From Eretmocerus hayati (Eukaryota; Arthropoda; Insecta; Hymenoptera; Aphelinidae): 64,000 bases of DNA. The notes beneath the pieces were generated by a model. That model worked only from the letters and a program-made list of their open reading frames with translations. It did no database searches and was not told the origin of the DNA. The DNA is taken from NCBI GenBank assembly GCA_029851415.1, contig CM056742.1, forward strand, positions 12,875,736-12,939,735, given 5' to 3'. Shown piece by piece: positions 30,301 through 41,800 of the stretch (positions are counted from its first letter, which is position 1; every line of letters starts with the position of its first letter). The translations under genes and the position numbers were made by a program.

Positions 30301-33300
30301 TTCGTTCGACATTGATTTCAGCTCGTTCTCTTTACTTTGCAGATCAGCCTTCAGCTTGTTGATCCTGTCGAAAATTATAGACAACTGTGATTCATCGTGT
30401 AGATTTCAAGACTCTAAAAGATGATCGAATTTCAGAAAATGATTTTCTGGCTATTTTATTGCTAATGCATCAATATTTTTGATTCTATTTAATCAATCAG
30501 TTAATTTCAAAATATTCATTCAAAAAATTTGCTAATTTCATCTGGATGAGTACCTTGGGTCGAAGATGAAACTGAAAAACTCGAGATTTTTCGATAGAAA
30601 GTCAGAAAGAAGTGGAAATGTTCTAATGCTCGTCTTAGCGTTTTAGTTAGACCTACTAGTGGTTTTGAGCTTCAGGCTAACTTTGAAAATGTATTATATC
30701 AATGAATCCCAAGCTGTATCGGAAATATCATTACTACACTCTTTTTCGTTCAACGTTTCCATGAAGTAAAATTATCAATCTCGAGTGCTCTTCACTAACT
30801 TAGCAATTCATTTACTAAATTAATCATTGATAAACCAAATAATGGTAAGTCAATGATGATTGAATACATTTTAATAAGTTTTGGCGACGTTTCATTAATC
30901 GTCAGTCAGTACAAATCCCTACGATTGAGATTTTTGTCAAGTTAGAGGAGCAATCATCCAAAAATGTTCATGAAATTTGAGAACTGGATTATACAACGTG
31001 TTTACTATACTGGAGTATAGTAAACACGTTGTTCCTATGTAAAATTGGATCAAGCTTTTTTTTGCGAATAAAGGGACAAAAATTGCAGCCAGTCCAAGAA
31101 TGTCAACCTATTGCTACACAAAACGTCGCGTAAACAGGTGGGTGGCCTTATTTCCATTAGGCAAAGATGAATTCTAGATTAGATTTTGGGTTCGGAACAC
31201 GGGTTCTTTATGTTTCTGATGTTCATGTAATTTTGTTGATGATGAGCACTCGCGATAATGGTGATTGTAAACTATTTGATGTCATCACTAATCTTGCCTT
31301 CTATTGGTCTTGAATTATTTAAAACACAATTTCACGATTGAATATCTGTGAGCGAACAGATGAAAAAAATTAATCGAAAAAATCGAAAGTATGAGACGAA
31401 GATAAAAATTCCGATGCGGATTTTGAAAGATTTTTTCCCCGCCTCTGCGACTAACTCTAAAAAAAAATTCTAAATTATGGAGGTGTGTTCTAAAATGTGA
31501 TCTTTTTTTTTTTAAGAATATATGACAAAAATGGCCTGTTGAGCAATTATTTTGACGCGATATTGATGAATGAAATGCTTTATGAACGATGGGATTAAAA
31601 TTCCAGTCGATCATTGCAACATCGTTGATCAATTGAAGCAGTCTCGTTCATTACAGAAAAGAAATCATTTCTCCAAACGTTTGAAATAGTCGATAAGGTA
31701 TTAGACATCGAATCAAATTTCAAATCTCCAAAACGACCCAAAAACAAATTAAAATGACCCCATATGCATTGTACACATTGCACAAAGCTGCCAAGACAAA
31801 AGATTAAGTTGTTAGATGGGCACACTGATATAAACGAGTATAAAAGCTCCGATGGTTTTGCATCACCAGCAGTGCAAGCTTCCAAACCGAAAACAAGCAT
31901 AACGCTAAAATGTTAGATTATAATTTGAGATGAGAAAATCATCGCTAATGGTTCGACCTGGTCTCGACGCTCTCCCTCTGCTTCTCAAGTTTGCCAAGGG
32001 CAGCTTCGCTGCTCTTTTGGCACTTGGCCAATTCTTTGGCCTTGTGTTCAGCGCTCTGTTTCAGTTGTGCCTCCAACTGTTTTGCATGTTCCTGTGACTG
32101 TTTCAGCTTCGTCTCAGCACCGCTTATGCTTCCCTCCAGTTCACGAATTTTTGTACGCGCCTTTGCCGTTCGCTCTTTTTCTGCTTTCAATTCACGATTC
32201 AGTTCTTCGATCTTCAGATCTGTGATAGAAAATAATATGATAGAGTTTGAGGTGAAAGTCGAATGTAGTGGAAGATTGAAATGGTGATTTTGGCGAAGGG
32301 GTGTTTGGGATTTGAGATTCATGAAGTAGTAGTCGGTTTGGGAGATTGAGCTTTTCCGTTTTGAATCGTATCCATGAAGGCATCGGACGCCGTATTTAAT
32401 CTGATGCAATTGTAATGTAGTAACTGTGAATAATATTAAGGTCTATCTACTTTGTCTGGACACATTTTTCTATTTCCGATTCTGACGAATTTTTGATTGC
32501 TCATACTCAGCAAGGAGTAGAAAGTTGAGCTGGGTATCCCAAGAAGTCAACTCATTAAAATTAATTTGTTGAGTCAAGTGTGAGATGTTAAAATCGAATT
32601 TTACTGTTATCGGGATCAGCGACAATTCTGCCACAATCCGCTCGGAGAATTTGGCACTCTTGCCATAGGCAATGAATTTTCTTCAAAAGCTCGTCAATCT
32701 TTGCACGCTCTTCCTGCTGCATCGCGCTCAACCGGCGTTCAAAGTCGGCGTTATCTTCCTTGAAAATCTTCGTCTTTTGCTCGAGCTCTTCTTTGAACAT
32801 CCTACAAAATTTCAATAATCAGTCGTGTATTTGTCATTAAAATCAAGAATGTGGTAGAAAATGAATTGATCAATAATAATAATAATCAATCTAGATATCC
32901 ACGACGGTAGACTCTCATAAATCTTCACATTTGAAGCTGTAGTATCTTGTAATCTCGTCACAATGTAGCTCGGTAATATATTTAATCAAGAACTTACTAT
33001 ATGAGACGAACGAACCCCCCCCCCCCCACCCATTGTGATCATGTCTGTGAGAAAATAATAGTCAAGTTTACAGTACGTTAATGGCTACTTGAAAACCATG
33101 GGAAATCGTCATGATTTTCAAGAACTTAGGTCCGAAATTCAACATGATTCGATATTTTTCTCTCCTACTCCCGTCTTTTAACTCAAGAACTACCGCTCAT
33201 TTTGGTTCCAAATATTTCATGTATTGACAAAAAAATTTGAATACCTTCAAAATCTACCATTACAGCTTTGAAAGAATATTAACTGACAACATTTGGAATC

Positions 33301-35786
33301 AAGGATGTCAATCATGTCGGACTTGAGCGTGGACTTGAGTAATAAACGTTTCGATTGAACAAACCAAACACCACAAATCAAACAAATATTCGAAATTGGC
33401 AGAAAGAAAGAATTTTCTCGTCATCGTCATGACCGAAGAAAATGATAGTGTTTGTTAGTTAATTTTGTTGAATATTGCGATCAGTTTCTTGGTTTTTAAG
33501 CGTCTTCGCGCTCAAAAAATGCAGCCACATAGTGAGCTTATAAAACCTTAAATCTCACCAACTGAAAAATTCGACATTTTTTTGGGATAAATAAGTTATT
33601 TACCTGATTCACACCCAGTAAATTTGATAGAAATTCTATCAAACCACGTCTAGAATAATTAATCAAAGACCTAAACCCTAGAGAATGATGACGGTAGTAT
33701 ATCAGAGTAATTATAGCAGAATAGTCTCACTCATTAGGTGCGATGGTATTGTCAGTAAGCCAGTCCAAAAACTGAACTCTTTTTTCGAGGGCTTCCCTAC
33801 AAAGAGCTGCTCCAGCCTCTGGTAAGTCTCTGAGGGCATCTTCGAGCTCTCCAAGAGGTCCTCTTTCATCGCCACCAGCACCACCTCGACCATTGCCCGC
33901 GGAACCAGACTCCAAGCTCAATCTTACTCTAGCTGACCACGATGGAATTGGTATTATTTCATCTAGGCGACCAGGGTCTTTGCCACCCTGAGCCACTATC
34001 CGTTCACGAAGCTGACGCAACTCTTCGAATGCTGATTCGGACGATTTCTGTATGACGATATGGAATAGTCGGTGAGTATAAGTATGGAAAAGTTCGGAAA
34101 ATCGTGCATGTGGTAAATTTTGAGGTAAGAGCCTCAACACACACCCGAATCTTCTGATATATTTTATGAAATAACTCACAGAAAACTATCAAAACCTTGA
34201 CTTATTGTGTGTGCAAAATAATAATTTTTGCCAATAGAAAGAACTTAGATCGAGCGTTTGACTTAGATTCTTTGACTAGACTACGTGCTGATAAGTTTCC
34301 GGGACCTTCTTCGTTCCAACCCCGCTTTTTTCCACAATTAATTCTCACTCTCTTGATTGAATTTTTTTTTGTTTATCATAATTTTATTGATATTTTGTCT
34401 TTATAAAGCACAATTGTCTTGATGGACTTAATGAGTAATCTGAGGAGCGAATTTCAGCAAAAAAGTTGAAAGACTCAAAAACCACGAAATTCCAGGACCT
34501 TTAAGTATACCTCTACAATCTCGAAAAGTAGAAGACAAAATAGTCGATTTTAAGCTCAAAAATTTATAACTCTAATTATATCAGATCGTGAATGATTAAG
34601 AGATCTTTTCCGGCTCAAATTTATTTTTGGAAAAATCTTGAAAACACTCACTCTTGCTACCTTTTATTGATTCAGGATTTCAGACCCACTGCCCACAAAG
34701 AAAGAGCCAGTCAACCGACTATTGAATCATCATAAGGCAAAATTGAGCTTTTACCGATCAAAATACAAGCTAAAATTTTAGCAGTCTCTCACCTGTTTAT
34801 CGTCGATGTCTCTGCGCAGTGTGATGTACCTGACCTTCTTAGTATTAAACTGATTTTCGAGTACCCTTTTCTGATTACCATAACCCGTAGATACGACAGA
34901 TTTCGTCCTGGACTGACTGCTGAGACTACTTGTGACCGGCGGTTTCTGTTCCTGACTCTTAGACATGGGCTGTCTCGATGGAGTTGGTGGCCTCCTCCTT
35001 TGTGCTTGTGACTGTGATTGTTGAAGTTGCGGTTGCTGTTGTTGCTGTGGTGGGGGTGGCTGATCATCTTGGACATCTTTTTGATCTTTTTGAGGGGACG
35101 ATGGTCGCGTAGCAGTCGACGGCTTTTCTGGAACTTGCAAGCCTCCTGTCGCACTCGAATCCTGTTTGATGATTTCATCGATTTGAAATGTTTAAAATAC
35201 TTATGATGGAAAAGTTTTTTAATAACGTGATGGCTGTCTAGAATTTTTGTTCAATTTTGGATAGAATAATTCGAAGTAAAATGTGTCAATGGTCTATGAT
35301 CAGTTTTTTGAGAAGGTTGAAAACGAGCTTGCATGAGCTTAAATTTGAAAAAAATCATAAAATGTAGTTGTATCATGGGGCGATCTAGAGTTGGTGAATA
35401 TTTCAACGGTAATCGAATGTAAAATTACAAAGCTTACTCTAGTCCGTGAAGGTGTTCCCTTTGCCCCCTGCTTCGGTATTCTACTCCTGGCGATGCCTGT
35501 AGTTCCGGTATTGCTAATAGACCCAACCGCAGCGCTCGGTTTTCGCATACACCTGATCGGCCTATCTGCAGAACTTGGTTCATAACCCGATCTTACACCT
35601 ACATCAACACAATCATTGACACATTTATCTCTTTATAGGAATAGAATTTATCCTTGTAAAAAATTTATCTCAAAAAATAATGAATGTAAACAAACTATGA
35701 TGAAAGGTAGCAAATTTTTTTAGGTTATAATAGCAAGTCGTACTTGCAACATCCGAGCTTGGAGTCCTTGCTCTCGGAATCGACAT
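27389..35786 (-). CDS. 973-residue coiled-coil protein with SxIP motif, 12 exons
   Basis: Exons on the minus strand: 35786-35744, 35598-35438, 35161-34793, 34047-33731, 32801-32605, 32219-31958, 30364-30245, 30144-30038, 29962-29826, 29751-29636, 29357-29018, 28141-27389. All introns are GT..AG and the phases agree throughout (2922 bp including stop). The exon 6 donor (CAG/GTCGAA) is weak but required by phase. Residues 1-190 are basic, Ser/Pro/Gln-rich and disordered, with SRIP at 53-56 in a basic context, which fits the EB1-binding SxIP motif. A long coiled coil runs from about 290 to 760. The tail is basic and His/Arg-rich. The start ATG is preceded in frame by a stop. A cytoskeletal or centrosomal role is inferred; I do not recognise the orthologue. 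Confidence 0.85.
30993..31032. repeat. Perfect 19-bp-arm palindrome in an intron
   Basis: Arms ACAACGTGTTTACTATACT and its exact inverse are separated by GG. It lies in the intron between exons 6 and 7 of the coiled-coil gene. No flanking direct repeat was found, so a mobile origin is unproven. Confidence 0.75.
33008..33022. repeat. Poly-C tract in an intron
   Basis: A run of about fourteen C in an intron of the coiled-coil gene. It is another long homopolymer where read or assembly errors are likely. Confidence 0.7.
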
Positions 35787-36599
35787 CCTGCTATACTAGA
35801 TCACTAGATTGTTTAACTTACGTCATCTTGGACGCGAATTTTTTTTTTAACCGAGGCCCCGCAAAACGAGACTCTGACGTTAATACTCCTGCTGCTCGAC
35901 GGGCAAAAGGCCCCCAACCGATTTTTACACTGCGAGACTGCCGCGGTAACCGATTTTTACACGCAACGGATGACTTTGAGGTATCCCCGACCAAAAAACA
36001 TTTGAAGTTATGTTTTGAAATATGAAAGCAGGTTGGGAGCGCTCACTTCGTTCTAACTTATTGCATTTTATGTGATTTGATACCTAAACCTAATACGTTT
36101 TAGGAAGATTCTGATGATAATTAAAGGTGGATGGATTTTAAATGTAATAATCATGGGTGGATCGTATAGATTCTCGATTTCAGTTCCTTCAAAAAAACAG
36201 TGCCATATTGTCTCGTGTTGCTCTCGGAGTGGACGATGAATCTCTTTGGTGTATCAATAATTTTTTGGTGGAAAATTGACAGTCTCATTACATCTGTGAA
36301 TTGAAAATGGACGTAGTCACAGATTTAGATCGACTCTCTGAAATCATGCGTCATTTTGGAAAAAATTACAGGTTTATATAGATTTTTTTTGTTCGGGTTA
36401 TAACTTTAATTTTAATATAATATGAAAAGTAAAAGTTTTAATGAGTTTTTGACAATCTAATTGATATAACCCAATAATATCAGTCAGAAATTCTGTTCTA
36501 AAATTAAAACTAGGCAATTTCGAAGTCTGTTTCTGGAGATTATTACCCATCATTAGTTAATTACGACTCTACAAGGATCTCCGGGATTCGAATTAAGTA

Positions 36600-37411
36600 A
36601 GGTAAGTGTATGTACCCAACTTGCTCCCGTATTGAGCCATTTTTTCAATAACCTCGGTTTATTATCCGAATATTTTTCAACGAACTTTATTGCATTTTAA
36701 AGCTTATTTCAAGACTTTTAAAATGAGATGAAGCACGCATGAATGAGCTGGAGCTGAGCTGTTTCAGTTTTTCCAAATAAGTGATTTTTGAGGGTTTAGA
36801 AAAGTGTGTACCCAACTTTTGCCCCCATCATTTGAAACAATGTAAAACAGCAATAAACTGCATAGAATCGTTTCCATCTGTTATTATCACCGTGTAGCAG
36901 CCACATTTGGAGCTTCTCGCCGGTCTAAACCCCTGTTTCCGACTTATTTTGACGCGATGAGCACGTTCTGAGTGGTCAAAAAAGTCGTAACTACTCGTCT
37001 TTTCAAGATAACCATATGGAGGCATGTTGACTCGGATGTTCGCATTCTTGCTTCCCAAAGCATCTCCGTATTTTGCTCATAAAACAGCTGCAGATCCAAG
37101 TTTTGCAAATCTGGGAAACAAATTTTAAGGGTCTTCAAAAAAGAAATCAAATACGTTCAGATTGGTGGAACTAAGAATATTTGGCACCACTTTTACTGAT
37201 GGCAATTACCTCGGTGATTTCTTAGCTGCGCAAACACGAAAAATGAAAATTCCATTTCAATTTCCTGGGGAACGCAGAGATGGTTCCGAGTTGATCCAAA
37301 CCACTTATTTTCTCATGTTCTAACATACCAAATGAAAAAAAATTATCCGGAAGGTCTACGACTGTCCACGCCTGAGATCGGCATATGGCGGCAAGTTGGG
37401 TACACTTACCT
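36600..37411. mobile_element. TA-flanked element, TIR AGGTAAGTGTACCCAACTTG, copy 1
   Basis: 812 bp with ~20-bp terminal inverted repeats and TA on both sides (36598-36599, 37412-37413). The terminal word GTACCCAACTT..GCCCCCAT recurs internally near 36815. Its sequence matches 47401-48235 in the opposite orientation, including TTTTGACGCGATGAGCAC and CCATATGG landmarks. There is no transposase ORF; the short ORFs inside (36828-37150) are not conserved as proteins. Confidence 0.8.
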
Positions 37412-37413
37412 TA

Positions 37414-38856
37414 CTCAGAATTTGAACAGGAATGGGGGACTTATGAATGGCTTGTAAACTTTATGACACACAGAAGTTTGATAGAATTTCGTTTATTAAG
37501 TTTTGCAAGGTCTACTCTGTATATGTCAACCAGCTGTGATAGAATCTCACTGGAAACTAGTCCAGATCCGCGCATTGAACAGTTCTGGACTCTATGAACC
37601 AGTTAGAATTGACTGGTTTTCAATGAGTTTCACTGGTTGACTTTTACAGAGTACCGATGGTATTATTTATGCTGAAATATTAACATTCTACTTTAGTCAT
37701 ATTTCACAAAAGTCGTTACAGTCCACTAATTCCTCCAAGTACTTTAACTTTATCCCTTGTTACCACAAAAATATTTCAGGGTTCTTCCACATCAGAATTT
37801 GTTATGGGAATTTCCAGGAATTTTTTTGGAATCTTTGCGGACTTTTCTTTCGATCAATCGTATCGAAGTTCTCACAAATCTATACTTAGTACATATACCT
37901 ATAGTAAAATCGGAAATTTGATCAATTTTTAGTGTAAACTGCTCTTGTTGCTCATCTGCTGAGCCTACACAAAATTTATCCATAAAATTCTAATTAGAAA
38001 ACACACATTTTTCCACCAAATATTATCAAATAATGATATCTGGAACAACATTCACTCTGTCAAAGGAACTCCTCAAAATTAACTCTGAATGAGATCGTAA
38101 AGTTGTATATCAAACATTATAGATCTATGTTGGTTCCAAGTTATCGTATAGATGTTTGTTGGAACAAAATCAAAAATGTTTTCTGTCTCTCTCTCTGTTT
38201 CTCGTGCTCGCGTGCTGTCGAGATCAGTAAGTTTACGGCCTCCACGGCATAACAACTGAGCTTAGATGAGAATCGTTCAGCTTCTCTTTAGGCATCTCAG
38301 CTTCGGTAAGAACTTGAGAGGCCTTTAGTCTACCGGAAGCCTGCCACATGGGTGGACGTTTTTAAAATTTTCTCTCGACAGACTAAATATAGTAGTAACT
38401 GCTCACGGTATAGCAATCGCGATATGTGTATCTTCATGACAAAGATACGACTCTTCTCATTCAATATTTTCTATGACTTACTTTATGAATAGACAATTTT
38501 TTAAGTTATCATTTTTTGATACAGTTTAAAAGTTCTGAAGAATTTTAGAGCTATGATAGATAATTGAGTTTGTGCAATAGTGGGTGGCTGTTACATGTGT
38601 TTAAGTTATATTTAGTTGTGAAGTGATGTTGACAACAACACGAGTGCACCGAATGTTTTCAGCTGATTCACACGCTGTGATGAATATTCAAGCTCTTAGT
38701 GTCTACAAATCACTAAAATCGATGAGAATGTTTGGAATCCATATCGAAGTGAATCATCGTGAACTAGACATACTGAAAATATCCTTGACCCATATTGGAT
38801 GAGCTTTCGTTTCATACAAACAGCGAAAAGCTCAGAAATTTTCTCAAGAACCGTCA
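37414..38856. other. Upstream region of the F-spondin-like gene
   Basis: No ORF is supported. A CT-rich and CG-containing patch at about 38180-38240 is the only compositional feature. The promoter and 5' UTR of the downstream gene presumably lie here, but no core element can be assigned with confidence. Confidence 0.4.
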
Positions 38857-41800
38857 ATGGCACCGCTGACATCATGTCATCCAAAAATGTTTGGATGTTT
38901 CTTATTTTTCCTCTTCATTCCAAGTATTTTGAGTGACAATTGTAAAATTGATTGGATCGAGAGGGGTCGAGAAGTGACTGATTCTCGATATGTATTGCAA
39001 ATGTCAGTAGTCAATACTCAAGGAAATTTACAGACTTATTTCCCTAGAACAAATTATGATAGTAAGTTGTCAGGCTATTGAATTCAATTTGAGTGAACTT
39101 TTTGTAATTCAATTTCAAATGGTAATTTTTTTGCAGTTACAATTCGGTCTACGTGGGAGAATCTGACATTCACAAATTTTTACTTTTTCGCGAGAAATAT
39201 AGATGTGAGTCTTAGTCCTGTCATTGGGCATCTGGAGTTGCGGAAAGAAGATTTCTCGCAATTCAAAAGTGGACCGTTGTGTAAGAATAGAATAGTTGAT
39301 GGACCAATTCCAGTATCTAAATCATATATAAGGATAGGTTGGCAGAGTCCAGCTTTGGGCAGTGGCTGTATTGAATTCAAGTAAGATCATACATTTTTGG
39401 GTACATGTGATTTCTTACGATATTGCCAAAAAATCTCAAATTTCGGAATAGTTTCAATTTTTTCCATTATTATTGTTTTTGAATGAGCATGCCACAACTT
39501 TCACACTTTGACTCGTGTTTCTAACATTAAGAAGACGAGCATATTTATCTTAAATTTATGGAATTTACAGAGCATTTGTGAGAGAAACAGAAAAATGGTA
39601 TCACACGGCGAATCTGACAGTTTGTCAAGACGAGCGCGTTGCTCTCGACGATCCAGGAGAAATCGTAAAAAATTGCTGCGCTTGCGGTAGTGCAAAGTAT
39701 GAGCTCATTTTTGAAGGCCTTTGGTCGAGGTACACACATCCAGAAGTAAGAAAAAGTCATTCAATTGGAAATAAAATGAAATTCTCTCTAATTTCTTACC
39801 TTTGAAATACAGCATTTCCCAAAAAGAGATTGGCTAGCCGTTTTTCCAATCATAGTTGGTGCATCTCATTCGCCCGATTATCACTTTTGGAATCCTTACA
39901 ATTATGCGAGTGATGGTTTGAAGGAACTAGCCGTCGATGGCCATACGAAAAAGTTGGAGCTGGAACTGAAACGTGATGTGAGTTTGATACCATCTCTTTC
40001 TCTCTCCACATGAGTGATTCCACCGAAAGTGTGATTTTCCGTGTTTTAAGTTCGCCCAAGGGGCTATGATTTGAAATTATATTATAACAATTTTCACTCT
40101 ATTGGTCAGCAACTACACCGCCGGTCCAAAGTTTGTGTACACCTAAAAAAATAAGTTCGATTTTGCTCACTAGACTGCTCGGATCTTCTTCGTCCAAAAT
40201 GACTCTACTTGGGCTCATTTTGCAGCTTTTTTCAAGCACTTTAGGCGATCAAACTTCAACTTTCGAATTCACTGAGACGCGTATATGCAGAATCAAAACC
40301 GCAATATGTGTGCACTTCAAATTATTAATTGCAAATAACTTAGTCCACTACCTTGCAAGTTGAGATTGAATTCTTAGCTCGCGTATGACTATCCGATACT
40401 TTGAAGACGGGTTTGTACCGAAACTGCTTGCACAGCACTAATTAGCGTAGCAAAGTCTTCAACCGTGCATAGAGCCTTTTCAACTGATGAGGTTGTCATC
40501 TAGAAACCAAAACACATCTGATCCATTCGCGACACTAGCCAAAAACTCGAATCATCCAAGCGCACCCTATATGCGTGTTTTCACAATAGCGTACAAAATT
40601 GTCTGTCAACTTCCCCATGTTATGCTCCTCGCTGGCGCTTTATATCGTTTTTAAAAATATGATCTCTTACAGTATTTGGTTGCATTGACCAGATCTATGA
40701 GTAAATGAGTCCACGATTAGTTGTTGAGCCGTGGAAATATTTATGAGGCGAAATGTCAACTCTATCCTCCTCTAGAACCCTTGAAACTTGGCATATCTCT
40801 GTCTGGCTTCAATTTTGAGATATGGAGCTCTCCATGTCTCTTTTTTGTGCCCAAACACGAGGTAATCCACTGCAACGAGCCACCGAAACTCGTCTGGGAC
40901 TGCAAAAATCTTTTGATCCAAATTACTCCGTGTGTCGATTTTTGACCCAAAAAATCCCACTTCCGGCGGAATCACTCATATCCAGATATTGTGAATTTTT
41001 GTATCTTACTTCTTTTTTTGTCTTGATATTCAGAGAGCAAGTGTCAGCACCTTGATCAAATTTCGTGGCGCAAATTTTCAAAATAAGACCGCTAAATCCT
41101 TCGCCAGCCTGAGAGTGGATAAGGATAAACATGTTGTTTCATTGGTGTCGCGGATAGGTAAGCTTATAACAAAGTTAACATTTTCCTTGTCACCCGGAGA
41201 TTGAAAATTTTCCATTTTAAATAGATCCATCGCCAGACTGGTTCATTGGAGTTTCTTCTCTGGAGCTGTGTCAAGTGAACTGTTCTTGGATAGAAAGTAG
41301 GACATTGAATCTATATCCTTATGATGCAGGAGTACGTGATGGCATCACGTATGAGGTGAGTGAAATCGGTTATCGGTGAGTGAATTTAATAAATCTACAA
41401 AATCTGTGATCTATAATAAAGTCCCCACTTACTTCTGGCAAAACAAGAACACTGGTTTTTCCTCCAATTGCTTAGAAAACATTCTGAATCGAAAATATGA
41501 GCGGGGTCGTCATTAAAATGATTGATTTGATTCTTTTGAAAATTTACGAATGGAAAATGAATTAAAAATCCATTGACAAATTCTAGAGGGCTCTCCAAAC
41601 TTTGGATTTTATTATCTCTTTTGTGCGGGTTTTGTGGATTATAGTCTATCGGAGTTTTGATTAAAACTGTTGACTAATAGTTTCGTTTCAAAAAAGCAAT
41701 GCGGACTGTCAAATTTCACTACATAATAAGGTATCGTAGATTCTGATTCATTAAAGAATAGAGTTGTATCTAAGATATTCTTCATTTCAGGATGTTCAAG

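Noticed and set aside
40110..40980. Tc1-like element in an intron of the F-spondin-like gene
   Set aside because: Only one end-like phrase (AAAGTTTGTGTACACC) was found, with no partner inverted repeat or transposase.
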